Shown here in pieces: positions 17,175 through 25,273 of a stretch of DNA of 64,000 bases (positions within the stretch are counted from its first letter, which is position 1; each line of letters starts with the position of its first letter). This stretch comes from an uncultured Luteitalea sp. GTDB taxonomy: Bacteria > Acidobacteriota > Vicinamibacteria > Vicinamibacterales > Vicinamibacteraceae. The stretch spans positions 523,077-587,076 of the forward strand of contig CAKTDA010000002.1 in assembly GCA_934541105.1 (NCBI GenBank), in the 5' to 3' direction. The notes beneath the pieces are model-generated. The model ran no database searches, was not told the DNA's origin, and saw only the letters and a list, made by a program, of their open reading frames with translations. The position numbers and the translations under genes are program-made.

Positions 17175-19643
17175 ATGCCCGGCAACCCGGTCCAGGACGA
17201 TCTCCTTCGCAGGCTCGCGGAGGCCGGCAAGGACGGCGAACCGTTCGCCACGCTCGTGGCGTACGCCTGCGACGGCGAGGACGCGCTCGCCGCAGCGGTA
17301 GGTGGAGAGGCGCCCGCCGTCGAGCGTCCGGCTGCCGCAGCCGCCGCGACAGCCGACCCCGCCGTCATGCCGCGCGCCTACCTGAAGCACATCAAGGTGC
17401 GGGCATTTCGCGGCATCGGGCCGGAACGGATCCTCGATGTGCCCGAAGGCCGCGGGCTGACGATCGTGACCGGCCGCAACGGATGCGGCAAGAGCAGCTT
17501 CGCGGAGGCCGTGGAGTTGCTGTTCACCGACAAGTGCTCGCGCTTCACGACGGCAATCGCCGCAGACGGCTGGCGCAACCACCACGTGAGCGACAACCCG
17601 TTCATCGCCGCCGAGGTGCTCGTCGAGCAGGTGGGCACGGTGACGTTCTCGCGCCGCTGGGGCAACGGCGCCGCCCTCGCCGATGGCGAGACGGTCGTGA
17701 AGGGCAGCGACGCAACCGTCCCGCTCGCAGGAACACCGTGGCTCGATGCGTCGCGCGACTACAGGCCGTTTCTCGCCTATTCGCAGCTCGGCGACATGCT
17801 CGACGGCAAGTCCGCCCTCTACGACGCCCTGATGACCGGCCTCGGCCTCGAACGGTATGCCGACGTTCGTCGTCGCCTGATGGATGCCGCCCGCGCGATC
17901 GACAAGGCGCTCGACGAGGTCAAGGGCGATGCCGCGCGCGTGGCAAGTGCGGCGCTCGAGGCGACGGCCGCCGCAGACGACCCCCGGCTCGCCCAGGTCT
18001 CGGAGTTGCTCAGCGCGAAGACGAGGGACTTCGCCGCAATCGAAGCGCTGATCGCCGACGACGTCGAAGACGACGGGCAAAGCCAGATTCTCCGGCAACT
18101 CGCCACGCTGCGTGCACCGGATGCAGGCGATGCCTCAGGCGCCGTGGCCGGGCTGCGCGACGCCACGGAGCGCGCGAGGCAGGTCGGTGCGCGATCCGCA
18201 GGACGCGCCCGACAGGTTGCCGATCTCCTCGAGAAGGCCCTGGCTGTGACGGCGGCCGTCGATGGCACGGCGTGTCCCGTGTGCGGCACCGACGCCGTGA
18301 TCGACGCGGCGTGGCGCACGCGCACTGGCGAGGCCGTCAGCCGCCTGCGTACGGAAGCGGCCGAGGCCGACGAGGCGCAGCGTGCCGTGGATCTCGCGCG
18401 GACGCGCGTGATGCAGCTGTGCGCGCCGGGACCCGCGGTTCTCGCGCATGCCGCACGACTGGGCATCGACGTCGCCGACGTGCAGGCGCGCTGGGCGGCC
18501 CTCACGGCCGCGCCGGCCAGTCCTGCCGACACCGAGGCGCTCGCCCGGCACGTGGAGCAGCACCTCCCGGACCTCGCGATTGCGGTGTCGTCGGCCGTCG
18601 AACGCGCGAAGGAGGCGCTCACGCGGCGCGAGGACGTCTGGCGTCCGGTGGCCATGGCGCTGGCGGCCTGGCTGCCGGCTGCCCGCAGGGCGGAGGCCGG
18701 CCGCGAGGCCAAGCGGCATCTCCGCAAGGCCGAGGACTGGCTGAAGGACGTGATCGACGACATCCGTCGCGAGCGTTTCGAGCCCATCGCCACGAAGGCG
18801 ACACGCTACTGGTCCACGCTGCGGCTCCAGAGCAGCGTCGAGTTGCGCGACGTGCAGATGGTCGGCAGCGGTCCGCGCCGTGGCGTGCAGCTCGACGTCA
18901 GCCTCGAAGGCACCGATACGTCGGCCCTCAGCGTGATGAGCCAGGGCGAGTTGAACAGCCTCGCGCTCAGCCTCTTCCTCCCGCGCGCGACGATGCACGA
19001 AAGCCCGTTCGGGTTCGTCATCATCGACGACCCGGTGCAGGCACTCGATCCGGCCAAGGTCGAAGGCCTCGCTCGCGTGCTCGGCGAGGCCGCGACGACG
19101 CACCAGGTCGTCGTCTTCACGCACGACGACCGCCTGCCGGAATCGGTGCGGCGCCTCGAGATCAAGGCGACATTCGTGGACATCACGCGCAAGGATCGTT
19201 CGCAGGTCGAGATCCGCCGCGTGAAGGGCCCCGTGGCCATCCTGCTGGACGATGCGGCGGCCATTGCGAAGACCGAGGCGATGCCGGACGAGATCAAGCT
19301 CCGACTCGTGCCGAACTTCTGCCGGTCGGCGCTCGAGGCCGCGTGCCACGAGGTCGTGCGCGCACGACGCCTGCAGCGTGGCCACCTGCACGCCGACGTC
19401 GAGGAGCTGCTCGTGCGCGCCGGCCGGCTGCGCAACCTGATGGCCCTGGCGCTCTTCGACGACGAGGCACGCGCGGGTGAAGTCGAGAAGCGGCTGGCGT
19501 CGGAGCGGAAGACCTCGCACAAGCAGGCGTTCCGCTGTTGTCTCGAAGGGGCGCACGGCAGCTTCACCGGCGAGCCGCTCGAGCTCGTGGCCGACACGCA
19601 GGCCCTCGTGGACTTCGTGCGGGCAAAGGGTGGCAAGCCGTGA
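17175..19643 (+). CDS. SMC/Rad50-like ABC ATPase with zinc-hook motif
   Basis: An 822-residue ATPase. Walker A is GRNGCGKSS (residues 100-108), the ABC signature is MSQGELNSLALSL (588-600), Walker B with D-loop is FVIIDDPVQALD (614-625), and the H-loop His is H650 (VVVFTH). Two helical arms (about 230-360 and 375-530) flank CPVC (C367, C370), a Rad50-type zinc hook. Two parts go beyond a core SMC fold. One is a 65-residue N-terminal extension with a small helical block (DDLLRRLAEAGKDGEPFATL) and an Ala-rich linker. The other is a C-terminal helical region of about 130 residues containing CRSALEAACHEVVRARRL. This is neither SbcC nor RecN; the arms are short. It resembles ATPases of phage-defence modules such as RloC, Septu or Lamassu in general plan, but I cannot match it to one of them. 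Confidence 0.87.
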   Translation: MPGNPVQDDLLRRLAEAGKDGEPFATLVAYACDGEDALAAAVGGEAPAVERPAAAAAATADPAVMPRAYLKHIKVRAFRGIGPERILDVPEGRGLTIVTGRNGCGKSSFAEAVELLFTDKCSRFTTAIAADGWRNHHVSDNPFIAAEVLVEQVGTVTFSRRWGNGAALADGETVVKGSDATVPLAGTPWLDASRDYRPFLAYSQLGDMLDGKSALYDALMTGLGLERYADVRRRLMDAARAIDKALDEVKGDAARVASAALEATAAADDPRLAQVSELLSAKTRDFAAIEALIADDVEDDGQSQILRQLATLRAPDAGDASGAVAGLRDATERARQVGARSAGRARQVADLLEKALAVTAAVDGTACPVCGTDAVIDAAWRTRTGEAVSRLRTEAAEADEAQRAVDLARTRVMQLCAPGPAVLAHAARLGIDVADVQARWAALTAAPASPADTEALARHVEQHLPDLAIAVSSAVERAKEALTRREDVWRPVAMALAAWLPAARRAEAGREAKRHLRKAEDWLKDVIDDIRRERFEPIATKATRYWSTLRLQSSVELRDVQMVGSGPRRGVQLDVSLEGTDTSALSVMSQGELNSLALSLFLPRATMHESPFGFVIIDDPVQALDPAKVEGLARVLGEAATTHQVVVFTHDDRLPESVRRLEIKATFVDITRKDRSQVEIRRVKGPVAILLDDAAAIAKTEAMPDEIKLRLVPNFCRSALEAACHEVVRARRLQRGHLHADVEELLVRAGRLRNLMALALFDDEARAGEVEKRLASERKTSHKQAFRCCLEGAHGSFTGEPLELVADTQALVDFVRAKGGKP

Positions 19644-20035
19644 GCCGCAAGCGCGGGCCTGACGCATCGGCGTTGTTCGCCCAGTGCCGGACGCTGCTCG
19701 ACCGCGACGACTGGGCCACCTCGTTCTGGTGGGGCCGCGCGGCGGCAGTCCTCGGGCGCCAGGCGGTGGAGTCGTCTCTCCAGGAGTTCTGGACGCGCCA
19801 TTCGCCCGAGATGACCGCATCGACCGCCCGCGGGCAGTTCCTCGCCGTCCGGTTGTTCCTCGACGAGCGCGTCGCTGCCGACGGTCATGCGACGTGGTCG
19901 CTGCTGAGCCGGGCCTGTCACCATCACCCGTACGACCTGCAGCCGTCCCGGGACGAAGTCGTCGGCTGGATCGATGCCGCGGAACGATTCCATGCGGCCC
20001 TGCAGGCTGGCGGCGATGAGTTCGATCTCCGCTGA
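19640..20035 (+). CDS. Small helical protein, possible HEPN-like partner of the ATPase
   Basis: A 131-residue protein read from GTG at 19640, which overlaps the ATPase stop by 4 bases (GTGA), a clear coupling arrangement. It is predicted to be all helical. Its most notable segment is WSLLSRACHHHPYDLQPSR, with an Arg followed by a Cys-His-His-His cluster, then a Trp- and Glu-containing helix (VVGWIDAAERFHAAL). R-x-x-H-like motifs in small helical proteins next to ATPases raise the possibility of a HEPN-type RNase or its degenerate partner, but the canonical R-x4-6-H spacing is not clearly met. I do not recognise the family. Its last 20 bases overlap the next gene. Confidence 0.72.
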   Translation: MSRKRGPDASALFAQCRTLLDRDDWATSFWWGRAAAVLGRQAVESSLQEFWTRHSPEMTASTARGQFLAVRLFLDERVAADGHATWSLLSRACHHHPYDLQPSRDEVVGWIDAAERFHAALQAGGDEFDLR

Positions 20036-20453
20036 ACTGATTGCCGCGTATCGACGCACCGAGTACCGCGTCGCCGATGGGAGCTACGCGTTCGTGCTGC
20101 GGATCGACGAGTCCTCGGACTCGCTCCGGACGTGCCACGCGGCGTTCGGCGTCGAGTGCTCCGCGTTCGTCACCGCATGGAACCCGCGCAGCGAGCCGAC
20201 GCCGCTCGACGCCAACGAGGCCGCGATGGCCCGGCTCGAAGCGGAGATCGAATCGCGCGGACTGTTCGCGTTGCGCGGTGTGGGAGTGGACCCGGCGGGA
20301 GACTGGCCGGGAGAGCCGAGCCTGCTCGTGCTCGGCCTCGATGCGGAGCCGGCCTGCGCACTGGCGCGCACCTTCGACCAACACGCCATCGTCTGCGCAT
20401 CGGAAGATGCCACGCCACGGCTCGTGGTGGTGGCTCCCGTGTCAGGTCGCTGA
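20016..20453 (+). CDS. DUF3293 domain-containing protein
   Basis: A 145-residue soluble protein. It has the DUF3293 layout: A-Y-x-x-T-x-Y near the N-terminus (ELIAAYRRTEYRV), a central F-V-T-A-W-N-P-R-S segment followed by N-E-A-A-M-A-R-L-E-A-E-I, and a G-x-G-x-D-P-x-x-x-W-P-G-E-P-S block. The function of the family is not known to me. It begins inside the end of the preceding gene (20-base overlap) in another frame, so it belongs to the same operon. DUF3293 genes also occur outside such operons, so its role in the system is uncertain. Its 3' end overlaps the convergent PIN-toxin gene by 12 bases. Confidence 0.8.
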   Translation: MSSISAELIAAYRRTEYRVADGSYAFVLRIDESSDSLRTCHAAFGVECSAFVTAWNPRSEPTPLDANEAAMARLEAEIESRGLFALRGVGVDPAGDWPGEPSLLVLGLDAEPACALARTFDQHAIVCASEDATPRLVVVAPVSGR

Positions 20454-20825
20454 ATTGACGAGGCCTTCGTCCGCGAACCGCGCGAAGCCGTGATCGGCCG
20501 TGGCAATCGGCGCCTTTGCGTCGATCGCGACGGCCGCAATGAGGCAGTCGGCGAGCGTGCCGCGGCGGCGTCCGGTCCGATTGAAGAGCCGGGCCGCGAG
20601 TTCGCCGTGCCGGGCGAGGAGCGGCAGCGGCTCCTCGATGACACGCAGCACCGCGGCGCATTCGTCCCCGGTGACGGGGCCGCACAGGAACTCCGTCCAG
20701 GCGACCGTGCTCATGGCGACGGGGCGGCCGGATTCGAGCCATTGCAGCATGCGGGCCGACTCCGGCGAGCCCTCCTGGAGCGCCCGCACGAGGAAGCTCG
20801 TGTCGAGATGGACTGCGGGGAGCAT
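20442..20825 (-). CDS. vapC: VapC-type PIN-domain ribonuclease toxin
   Basis: A 127-residue PIN-domain protein. The four acidic active-site residues of the family are present: D8 (HLDTSFLVRAL), E45 (VAWTEFLCGP), D93 (TLADCLIAAVA) and D111 (ATADHGF). PIN toxins of this type cut RNA, often tRNA or rRNA, and are held in check by the cognate antitoxin. The ATG shares one base with the stop codon of the antitoxin gene (TGATG), the usual coupling of such pairs. The 3' end overlaps the DUF3293 gene tail to tail by 12 bases, so the pair lies hard against the operon on the plus strand. Confidence 0.92.
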   Translation of the reverse strand: MLPAVHLDTSFLVRALQEGSPESARMLQWLESGRPVAMSTVAWTEFLCGPVTGDECAAVLRVIEEPLPLLARHGELAARLFNRTGRRRGTLADCLIAAVAIDAKAPIATADHGFARFADEGLVNSAT

Positions 20826-21097
20826 CACGACTCCCCGTGCGGCTCGCCCCACGCGTCCCGCTCGGCGCGGATCCGATCCACCCACGCGTCGGCCTTCCCG
20901 GGCGTGAGGTTCACCGTCGCCTGCAGTTGCTTGAAAGCGGCAACCCGCTCCGACACGGCCGTCTGCTCGTCCGCCATGCGCACCGCGCGCCGTAGCACTT
21001 CCGATTTCGACACGTCCCACCGCCTTGCCAGGTTCTCGATGCGTCGCATGGTCTCCACGTCCAGTGAATAGGTCGAGCGCACCGACGTTGTTGCCAT
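20825..21097 (-). CDS. Ribbon-helix-helix antitoxin of the PIN toxin
   Basis: A 90-residue protein. Residues 4-45 (SVRSTYSLDVETMRRIENLARRWDVSKSEVLRRAVRMAD) follow the ribbon-helix-helix pattern: one strand, then two helices, with S-K-S-E-V-L-R-R-A-V at the second helix. The C-terminal half is charged and would wrap the toxin. It is the first gene of the pair and should autoregulate. A well-formed -10 (TACAAT) ends only 5 bases before the ATG, so the transcript is probably leaderless. The GAGGT directly touching the ATG is too close to serve as a normal ribosome-binding site. Confidence 0.88.
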   Translation of the reverse strand: MATTSVRSTYSLDVETMRRIENLARRWDVSKSEVLRRAVRMADEQTAVSERVAAFKQLQATVNLTPGKADAWVDRIRAERDAWGEPHGES

Positions 21098-21102
21098 ACC
21101 TC

Positions 21103-21132
21103 ATTGTATGACCACCAGCACCCCGCGCGCAA
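21103..21132 (-). promoter_or_regulatory. Promoter of the toxin-antitoxin operon, probably leaderless
   Basis: Reading the minus strand: -35 TTGCGC (21127-21132), an 18-base spacer, and -10 TACAAT (21103-21108), a one-mismatch consensus. The antitoxin ATG begins 5 bases after the -10 box, so transcription would start at or next to the A of the start codon. Confidence 0.6.
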
Positions 21133-21263
21133 GACGGCGTCGGCCATCGCATAGACGGGGCCGTCGAAGAGCACCCCAGAACCCACAGCAGCGAGCGCGG
21201 GCACTCTGGGGCGAGCGCAATTTCTGCGTGTTGGGGGGGCGGCCGATGTTGCAGATGCTGCGG

Positions 21264-22172
21264 CTATCTGGGTGCTGCGCCCTTCACGACGGGGGCGTCC
21301 GACGCGCTCCACTGCTGGAACGACCCGTCGTAGACCTTGACGTCGTAGCCCAGCATGCGCGCGACGATGTACGGCACCGTGGCCTGGACGCCGGAGTGGC
21401 AGTACGTGACGACCGAGGCGTCCTTCGTGACACCGGCCTCGGCAAGCAGCGCCGTGAGTTCGGACTCCGGCTTCAGGGTGCCGTCTTCGCGGAACAGGTT
21501 CGCGAAAGGCAGGCTCACTGCACCCGGGATGTGCCCCGGACGCTTCAGCTCGCCCTTGCGGTCGTCGTCTCCGGTGTAGGACGCGGTGGGCCTCGCGTCG
21601 AGCAGTCGGGTGCTGTCCGCGTGCTTGCGCAGCCATGCGAGATCGACGAGGGCCTCCTCACGCGGCCGGACGGTCAGTGATGCGCCCGCCGGAGCCGGCG
21701 GGGTGTCGGCCGTGACCTCGTGGCCTGCCCTGACCCATGCCGGCAAGCCGCCGTCGAGCACCGACGTGCGGCCGCCGAGGCCGGCGTAGTCGAGCGTGAA
21801 CGCGATACGCGCGACGCTCGCGATCTGCGAGGGCTCGGGCTTCGCGAAGTAGACGACCACTCGCGACGCGTCACCGATGCCGAGCGCCTCGAGCTTCGTC
21901 TCGAGCTCGGGTGGCGCGGGCATCTCGTTCTGGACGCCGCCTGCCCCGGAGGTCGTGACCATCGCGAGGGTCACGTGCCGCGCGCCTCGGATGTGCGCGG
22001 CCGCATAGTCGTCCTTGTCGCCGACATGGAGCAACACGAGGTTCGGGTCACCCGCTGCGGCGGCAAGATCAGCGGGGGCGATGAACGACGGCGCATCGGC
22101 CGGCGACTGTGCGCCGACGACTGCGGAGGCGGCGACGAGCGCGATGGCAACGAAGCTGGCAAGGCGGGTCAT
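21264..22172 (-). CDS. Secreted tandem-rhodanese sulfurtransferase
   Basis: A 302-residue protein with a Sec signal (MTRLASFVAIALVAASAVVGAQ) and two rhodanese domains, the architecture of thiosulfate and 3-mercaptopyruvate sulfurtransferases. The N-terminal domain lacks a catalytic Cys and keeps HIRGARHVTLAM and SVLDGGLPAWVRAGHEV. The C-terminal domain has LLDARPTASYTGDDD, GHIPGAVSLPF and the active loop C258-H-S-G-V-Q-A, a thiosulfate/mercaptopyruvate-type loop. The enzyme would transfer sulfane sulfur in the periplasm. The start at 22172 gives the signal peptide. No neighbour suggests a pathway. Confidence 0.9.
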   Translation of the reverse strand: MTRLASFVAIALVAASAVVGAQSPADAPSFIAPADLAAAAGDPNLVLLHVGDKDDYAAAHIRGARHVTLAMVTTSGAGGVQNEMPAPPELETKLEALGIGDASRVVVYFAKPEPSQIASVARIAFTLDYAGLGGRTSVLDGGLPAWVRAGHEVTADTPPAPAGASLTVRPREEALVDLAWLRKHADSTRLLDARPTASYTGDDDRKGELKRPGHIPGAVSLPFANLFREDGTLKPESELTALLAEAGVTKDASVVTYCHSGVQATVPYIVARMLGYDVKVYDGSFQQWSASDAPVVKGAAPR

Positions 22173-22204
22173 GCGCCATCGTAGCGCGTCCCCGCATCGT
22201 CGAC

Positions 22205-25200
22205 TTACGCGGCCCGTACCGACCAGCGGGACCCGTCGGCGTGCTTGTCCACGATGATGCAGGCGGGCATGCGGTCGGTGAGTTCGCGGATGTGCGTGAT
22301 GATGCCGACCATGCGGCCGGTAAGCTGCAGCGACTCGATCGCGCTCGCCACGGCGTCCTGCGCGGCGGCGTCGAGGCTGCCGAAGCCCTCGTCGATGAAG
22401 AGGCTGTCGAGGCGCACCGCTCCCGCGGCCTGCTGCACCTGCTCGCTCAACTCCAGCGCGAGCGCCAGCGAGGCGAGGAACGTCTCGCCGCCGCTCAGCG
22501 TGTCGGCCGTGCGACGCTCCCGCGCGTTGTCGTGATCGACGACGTAGAACTCGTTGTCCAGCCACTCGAGCGTGTAGCGCCCGGTCAGCTCCATGAGCCG
22601 TGACGAGGCCCCGCGCACGATCCGCTCGAAGACCTCCGTCAGGAGCCAGTCCTGGAAGGCGTTCGCCTGCAGGTCGGCGGCAAGCACCGCGTAGGTCTCC
22701 TGCTCGGCACGCGCGCTCGCAAGCTGCGCGCGCAGGGCATCCGCGGCGTCGAGCCGCTGACGGAGCGACGAGAGCTGCTCGTCGAGCGCACCGAGCCGGT
22801 GCAGGGCCGCCGACACGGCGTCGGCTGCCGCGGACTCGGCCGCTCCCGCATCGGCGAGCTCATCGTCGGTGGCGGGCGACGGCCCCACGCGCTGCTCGAG
22901 CTCCGCGACGCGAGCCGTGCAGACGCCGTGCTGCTGCATCCAGCGATCGCACTCGTCGCGCAGGTGCGCCGCGTCGCCGACGGGAAGCATCGCGGCGCGG
23001 GCTTCTGGTGCACTGTCGAAGCCCGATGCGGCAAGCGCCGCGGTCACGATCGACGCCGACCGATCGCGGGCATCACCGGCCTCACGACCTGCCCGCTCGG
23101 CCTGCCGCAGCGAGGCTTCGGCTGCGGCACTCGACACCTGACGGCGACCGAGCAGGCTCGCGGCGTCGGCGCGCGTCGTCTCGAGCAGCTGCACGCGCGT
23201 GGCGAGGTCGTGCAACTCGGCTCGCGGGTCGGCGGCCTGCGTCACCCGAGCGATGTCGGTCCGTACCTCGGCGAGCTCCGTCCGGCGAGCCGTCAGTTGA
23301 TCGTCGAGCGTCGCGACCTCGCGGGCGCAGGCGTCGCGCTTCTCGCAAGCGAGAGCCAGCAGGCCCTGGGCGGCAATCGCGGTCTCGCGCGCGACCTGGC
23401 AGGCCCGGGCCGCCGTCTCGCGTTCGGCCATCGTCGCGCGCAGCGCTTCGAGCCGTTCGAGCAGCCAGTGCTCGGGCATCCGCCCGGCCGACGCCGGCAG
23501 GAACGGCACGAGCGCACGCTGGAGGTGCTGCTCGGACGCCAGCATGCGGTCGCGAAGGCCTGCGCGATCGTGCTCGGCGCGGGCGAGGTCGGCCTGCGCG
23601 CCCTCCTCGGCCGCAGCTGCGCGAGCGGCCGCCTGCTGCGCCTGCTGCACGACAATCTCGCCCTGCCGCACGGCCTCCGCGGTCTCGTCCACGGCTGCAT
23701 CGGCCTCGACGAGCCCGGGGGGCTCGACAACGGCCGGCACGACGGTCACTGCCTGTTCGCACACCGGGCATCCGACGCCCGGGTGCAGGTGCGCGCGCAG
23801 CGTCATCGCGCGGTGGGCATCCCGCGCCACACGCTGGTGATGCCAGGCCTCGTCGCGCTCGCGAATCGCGCGGTCGAGCGACGCCCGCGCCCCTGCGAGC
23901 GCTTCAGCCTCTGCGGAACTGATGCGCCGCAAGTCGAGCAGCGCCGCGGCGGCTTCCTGGACACGGGCCGTGACTGCAGGCCCGGCGAGGCGATCCCGGC
24001 GGAGTTCGGCGGCGCGGTCGCGTTCGCCTTCGCACGCCGCCCACTCGCGCTGATCGATTGGCAACTGCGCGAGCCGCCGCTCGGCATCGGCGCTCCGTTC
24101 CTGTGCCTCCCCCAGGTCGCGCGTGCGCACGCTGACGGCATCCTGCTGCGCCTGCAGATCGGCGCGTGCGAGCCGCACGGCCTGCTCGAGGCGTGCCTCC
24201 TCGGTGAGGCAGGCGTCCTGATGCCGCAACCGGCCGTCGAGGGCACGAAGGGCCTCCATCCGCGCCTGCAGTGCGGGCACCGCCTCCTGCGCCGAGCGGG
24301 CCGCCGTCACTGCGGCTTCGGCCTGCTCCTGCAGGCGCAAGGCATCGGCATTGTGGCCGCGCGCCGCCTCGAGCTCGCGATGCCGAATGGCGTGCAGTAC
24401 CTCGTCGCGATCGAGTCGATCCAGCGCGTCGGCAAGTGCCGACGCAAGCCGCGCCCGTTCCAGTCGTTCGAGCCGCGACTCATGGGCAGGCCGATCGCGC
24501 TCGATCGTCGCCAGTTCCTCGCGCCGTCCTGCGAGGTCGCGCGCAACCGCCGCGTGCGCGGCCACCTCGTCGCGACGCCGGCGCGCGGTCTCGGCGGCGT
24601 GCTGCAGCCCGGCCATCGCCTCGTCGAGCGCCGTACGCTCCACCTCCGCACGCGTCAGCGCCTCCGGAGTCACCGCGGCATGGTCCTGCAACTGCTGCTC
24701 GATGACGCCGGACCGGACCCGTGCCGTGGCACATCGCTGCGCGGCGATCTCGCGCATGCGGTTGTAGACGGTGAGCCGAAGCAACTCCTGGAGGATGCGG
24801 CGGCGATCGGCGGCGGCGCCCTTGAGGAACCGGGCGAACTCGCCCTGCGGCAGCAGTACCGCCTGCGTGAACGCGTCGTAGTCGAGGCCGATGAGGGTCC
24901 GCACGGCGTCGTTGACGGCCGTCGTGCCCGACGCGACGGGCTCGGGCCCCTCCGCGGTGAGGCGATCGAGCTGGCACTGGCCCGTCCCGGTGCGCCGGGT
25001 CGTGCGCGCCACGACGTAGCGGCTCCCGTTCACGGCAAACGTGAGCGTCACCGTCATCCGCTCGCGGCCGTGGGAGATGAGCTCCTTCACGCCCTGCCGC
25101 CCCATGCGCGGCACCTTGCCGTAGAGCGCATAGGTCATCGCGTCGAGCACCGAGCTCTTGCCGGCACCCGTCGGGCCCGCGATTGCGAACAGCTCCAGCG

Positions 25201-25273
25201 TGCTGAAATCCAGGGCCGGCTGGTCGTCGCGAAAGCACGTGAAGCCGGAGGCTCGCAGCGAGAGTGGCCTCAC
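22205..25273 (-). CDS. sbcC: Exonuclease SbcC, Rad50-like ATPase subunit
   Basis: A 1022-residue SMC-type ATPase. Walker A is GPTGAGKSSVLDAMTYALYG close to the N-terminus, and LLPQGEFARFLKGAAADRR is the SbcC Q-loop region. Long coiled-coil arms surround the zinc hook CPVCEQAV (C502, C505). The C-terminus carries LSGGETFLASLALALELS, LFIDEGFGSLD and IITHIRELTDRMP. With SbcD it forms the nuclease that opens hairpins and trims blocked DNA ends. I use the GTG at 25273 because it overlaps the sbcD stop by 4 bases (GTGA) and gives the standard VRPLSLRASGFTCF start. Order sbcD then sbcC on the minus strand is the usual operon. Confidence 0.95.
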   Translation of the reverse strand: MRPLSLRASGFTCFRDDQPALDFSTLELFAIAGPTGAGKSSVLDAMTYALYGKVPRMGRQGVKELISHGRERMTVTLTFAVNGSRYVVARTTRRTGTGQCQLDRLTAEGPEPVASGTTAVNDAVRTLIGLDYDAFTQAVLLPQGEFARFLKGAAADRRRILQELLRLTVYNRMREIAAQRCATARVRSGVIEQQLQDHAAVTPEALTRAEVERTALDEAMAGLQHAAETARRRRDEVAAHAAVARDLAGRREELATIERDRPAHESRLERLERARLASALADALDRLDRDEVLHAIRHRELEAARGHNADALRLQEQAEAAVTAARSAQEAVPALQARMEALRALDGRLRHQDACLTEEARLEQAVRLARADLQAQQDAVSVRTRDLGEAQERSADAERRLAQLPIDQREWAACEGERDRAAELRRDRLAGPAVTARVQEAAAALLDLRRISSAEAEALAGARASLDRAIRERDEAWHHQRVARDAHRAMTLRAHLHPGVGCPVCEQAVTVVPAVVEPPGLVEADAAVDETAEAVRQGEIVVQQAQQAAARAAAAEEGAQADLARAEHDRAGLRDRMLASEQHLQRALVPFLPASAGRMPEHWLLERLEALRATMAERETAARACQVARETAIAAQGLLALACEKRDACAREVATLDDQLTARRTELAEVRTDIARVTQAADPRAELHDLATRVQLLETTRADAASLLGRRQVSSAAAEASLRQAERAGREAGDARDRSASIVTAALAASGFDSAPEARAAMLPVGDAAHLRDECDRWMQQHGVCTARVAELEQRVGPSPATDDELADAGAAESAAADAVSAALHRLGALDEQLSSLRQRLDAADALRAQLASARAEQETYAVLAADLQANAFQDWLLTEVFERIVRGASSRLMELTGRYTLEWLDNEFYVVDHDNARERRTADTLSGGETFLASLALALELSEQVQQAAGAVRLDSLFIDEGFGSLDAAAQDAVASAIESLQLTGRMVGIITHIRELTDRMPACIIVDKHADGSRWSVRAA

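Noticed and set aside
19640..20035. Firm call of a HEPN RNase
   Set aside because: The R-x4-6-H spacing is not clearly met; only an Arg near a His cluster is seen, so it is left as a possibility.
13663..21097. Integrative element with attachment sites around the candidate operon
   Set aside because: I saw no integrase, transposase, tRNA gene or flanking direct repeats, and base composition does not visibly change. Horizontal transfer remains possible but unsupported.
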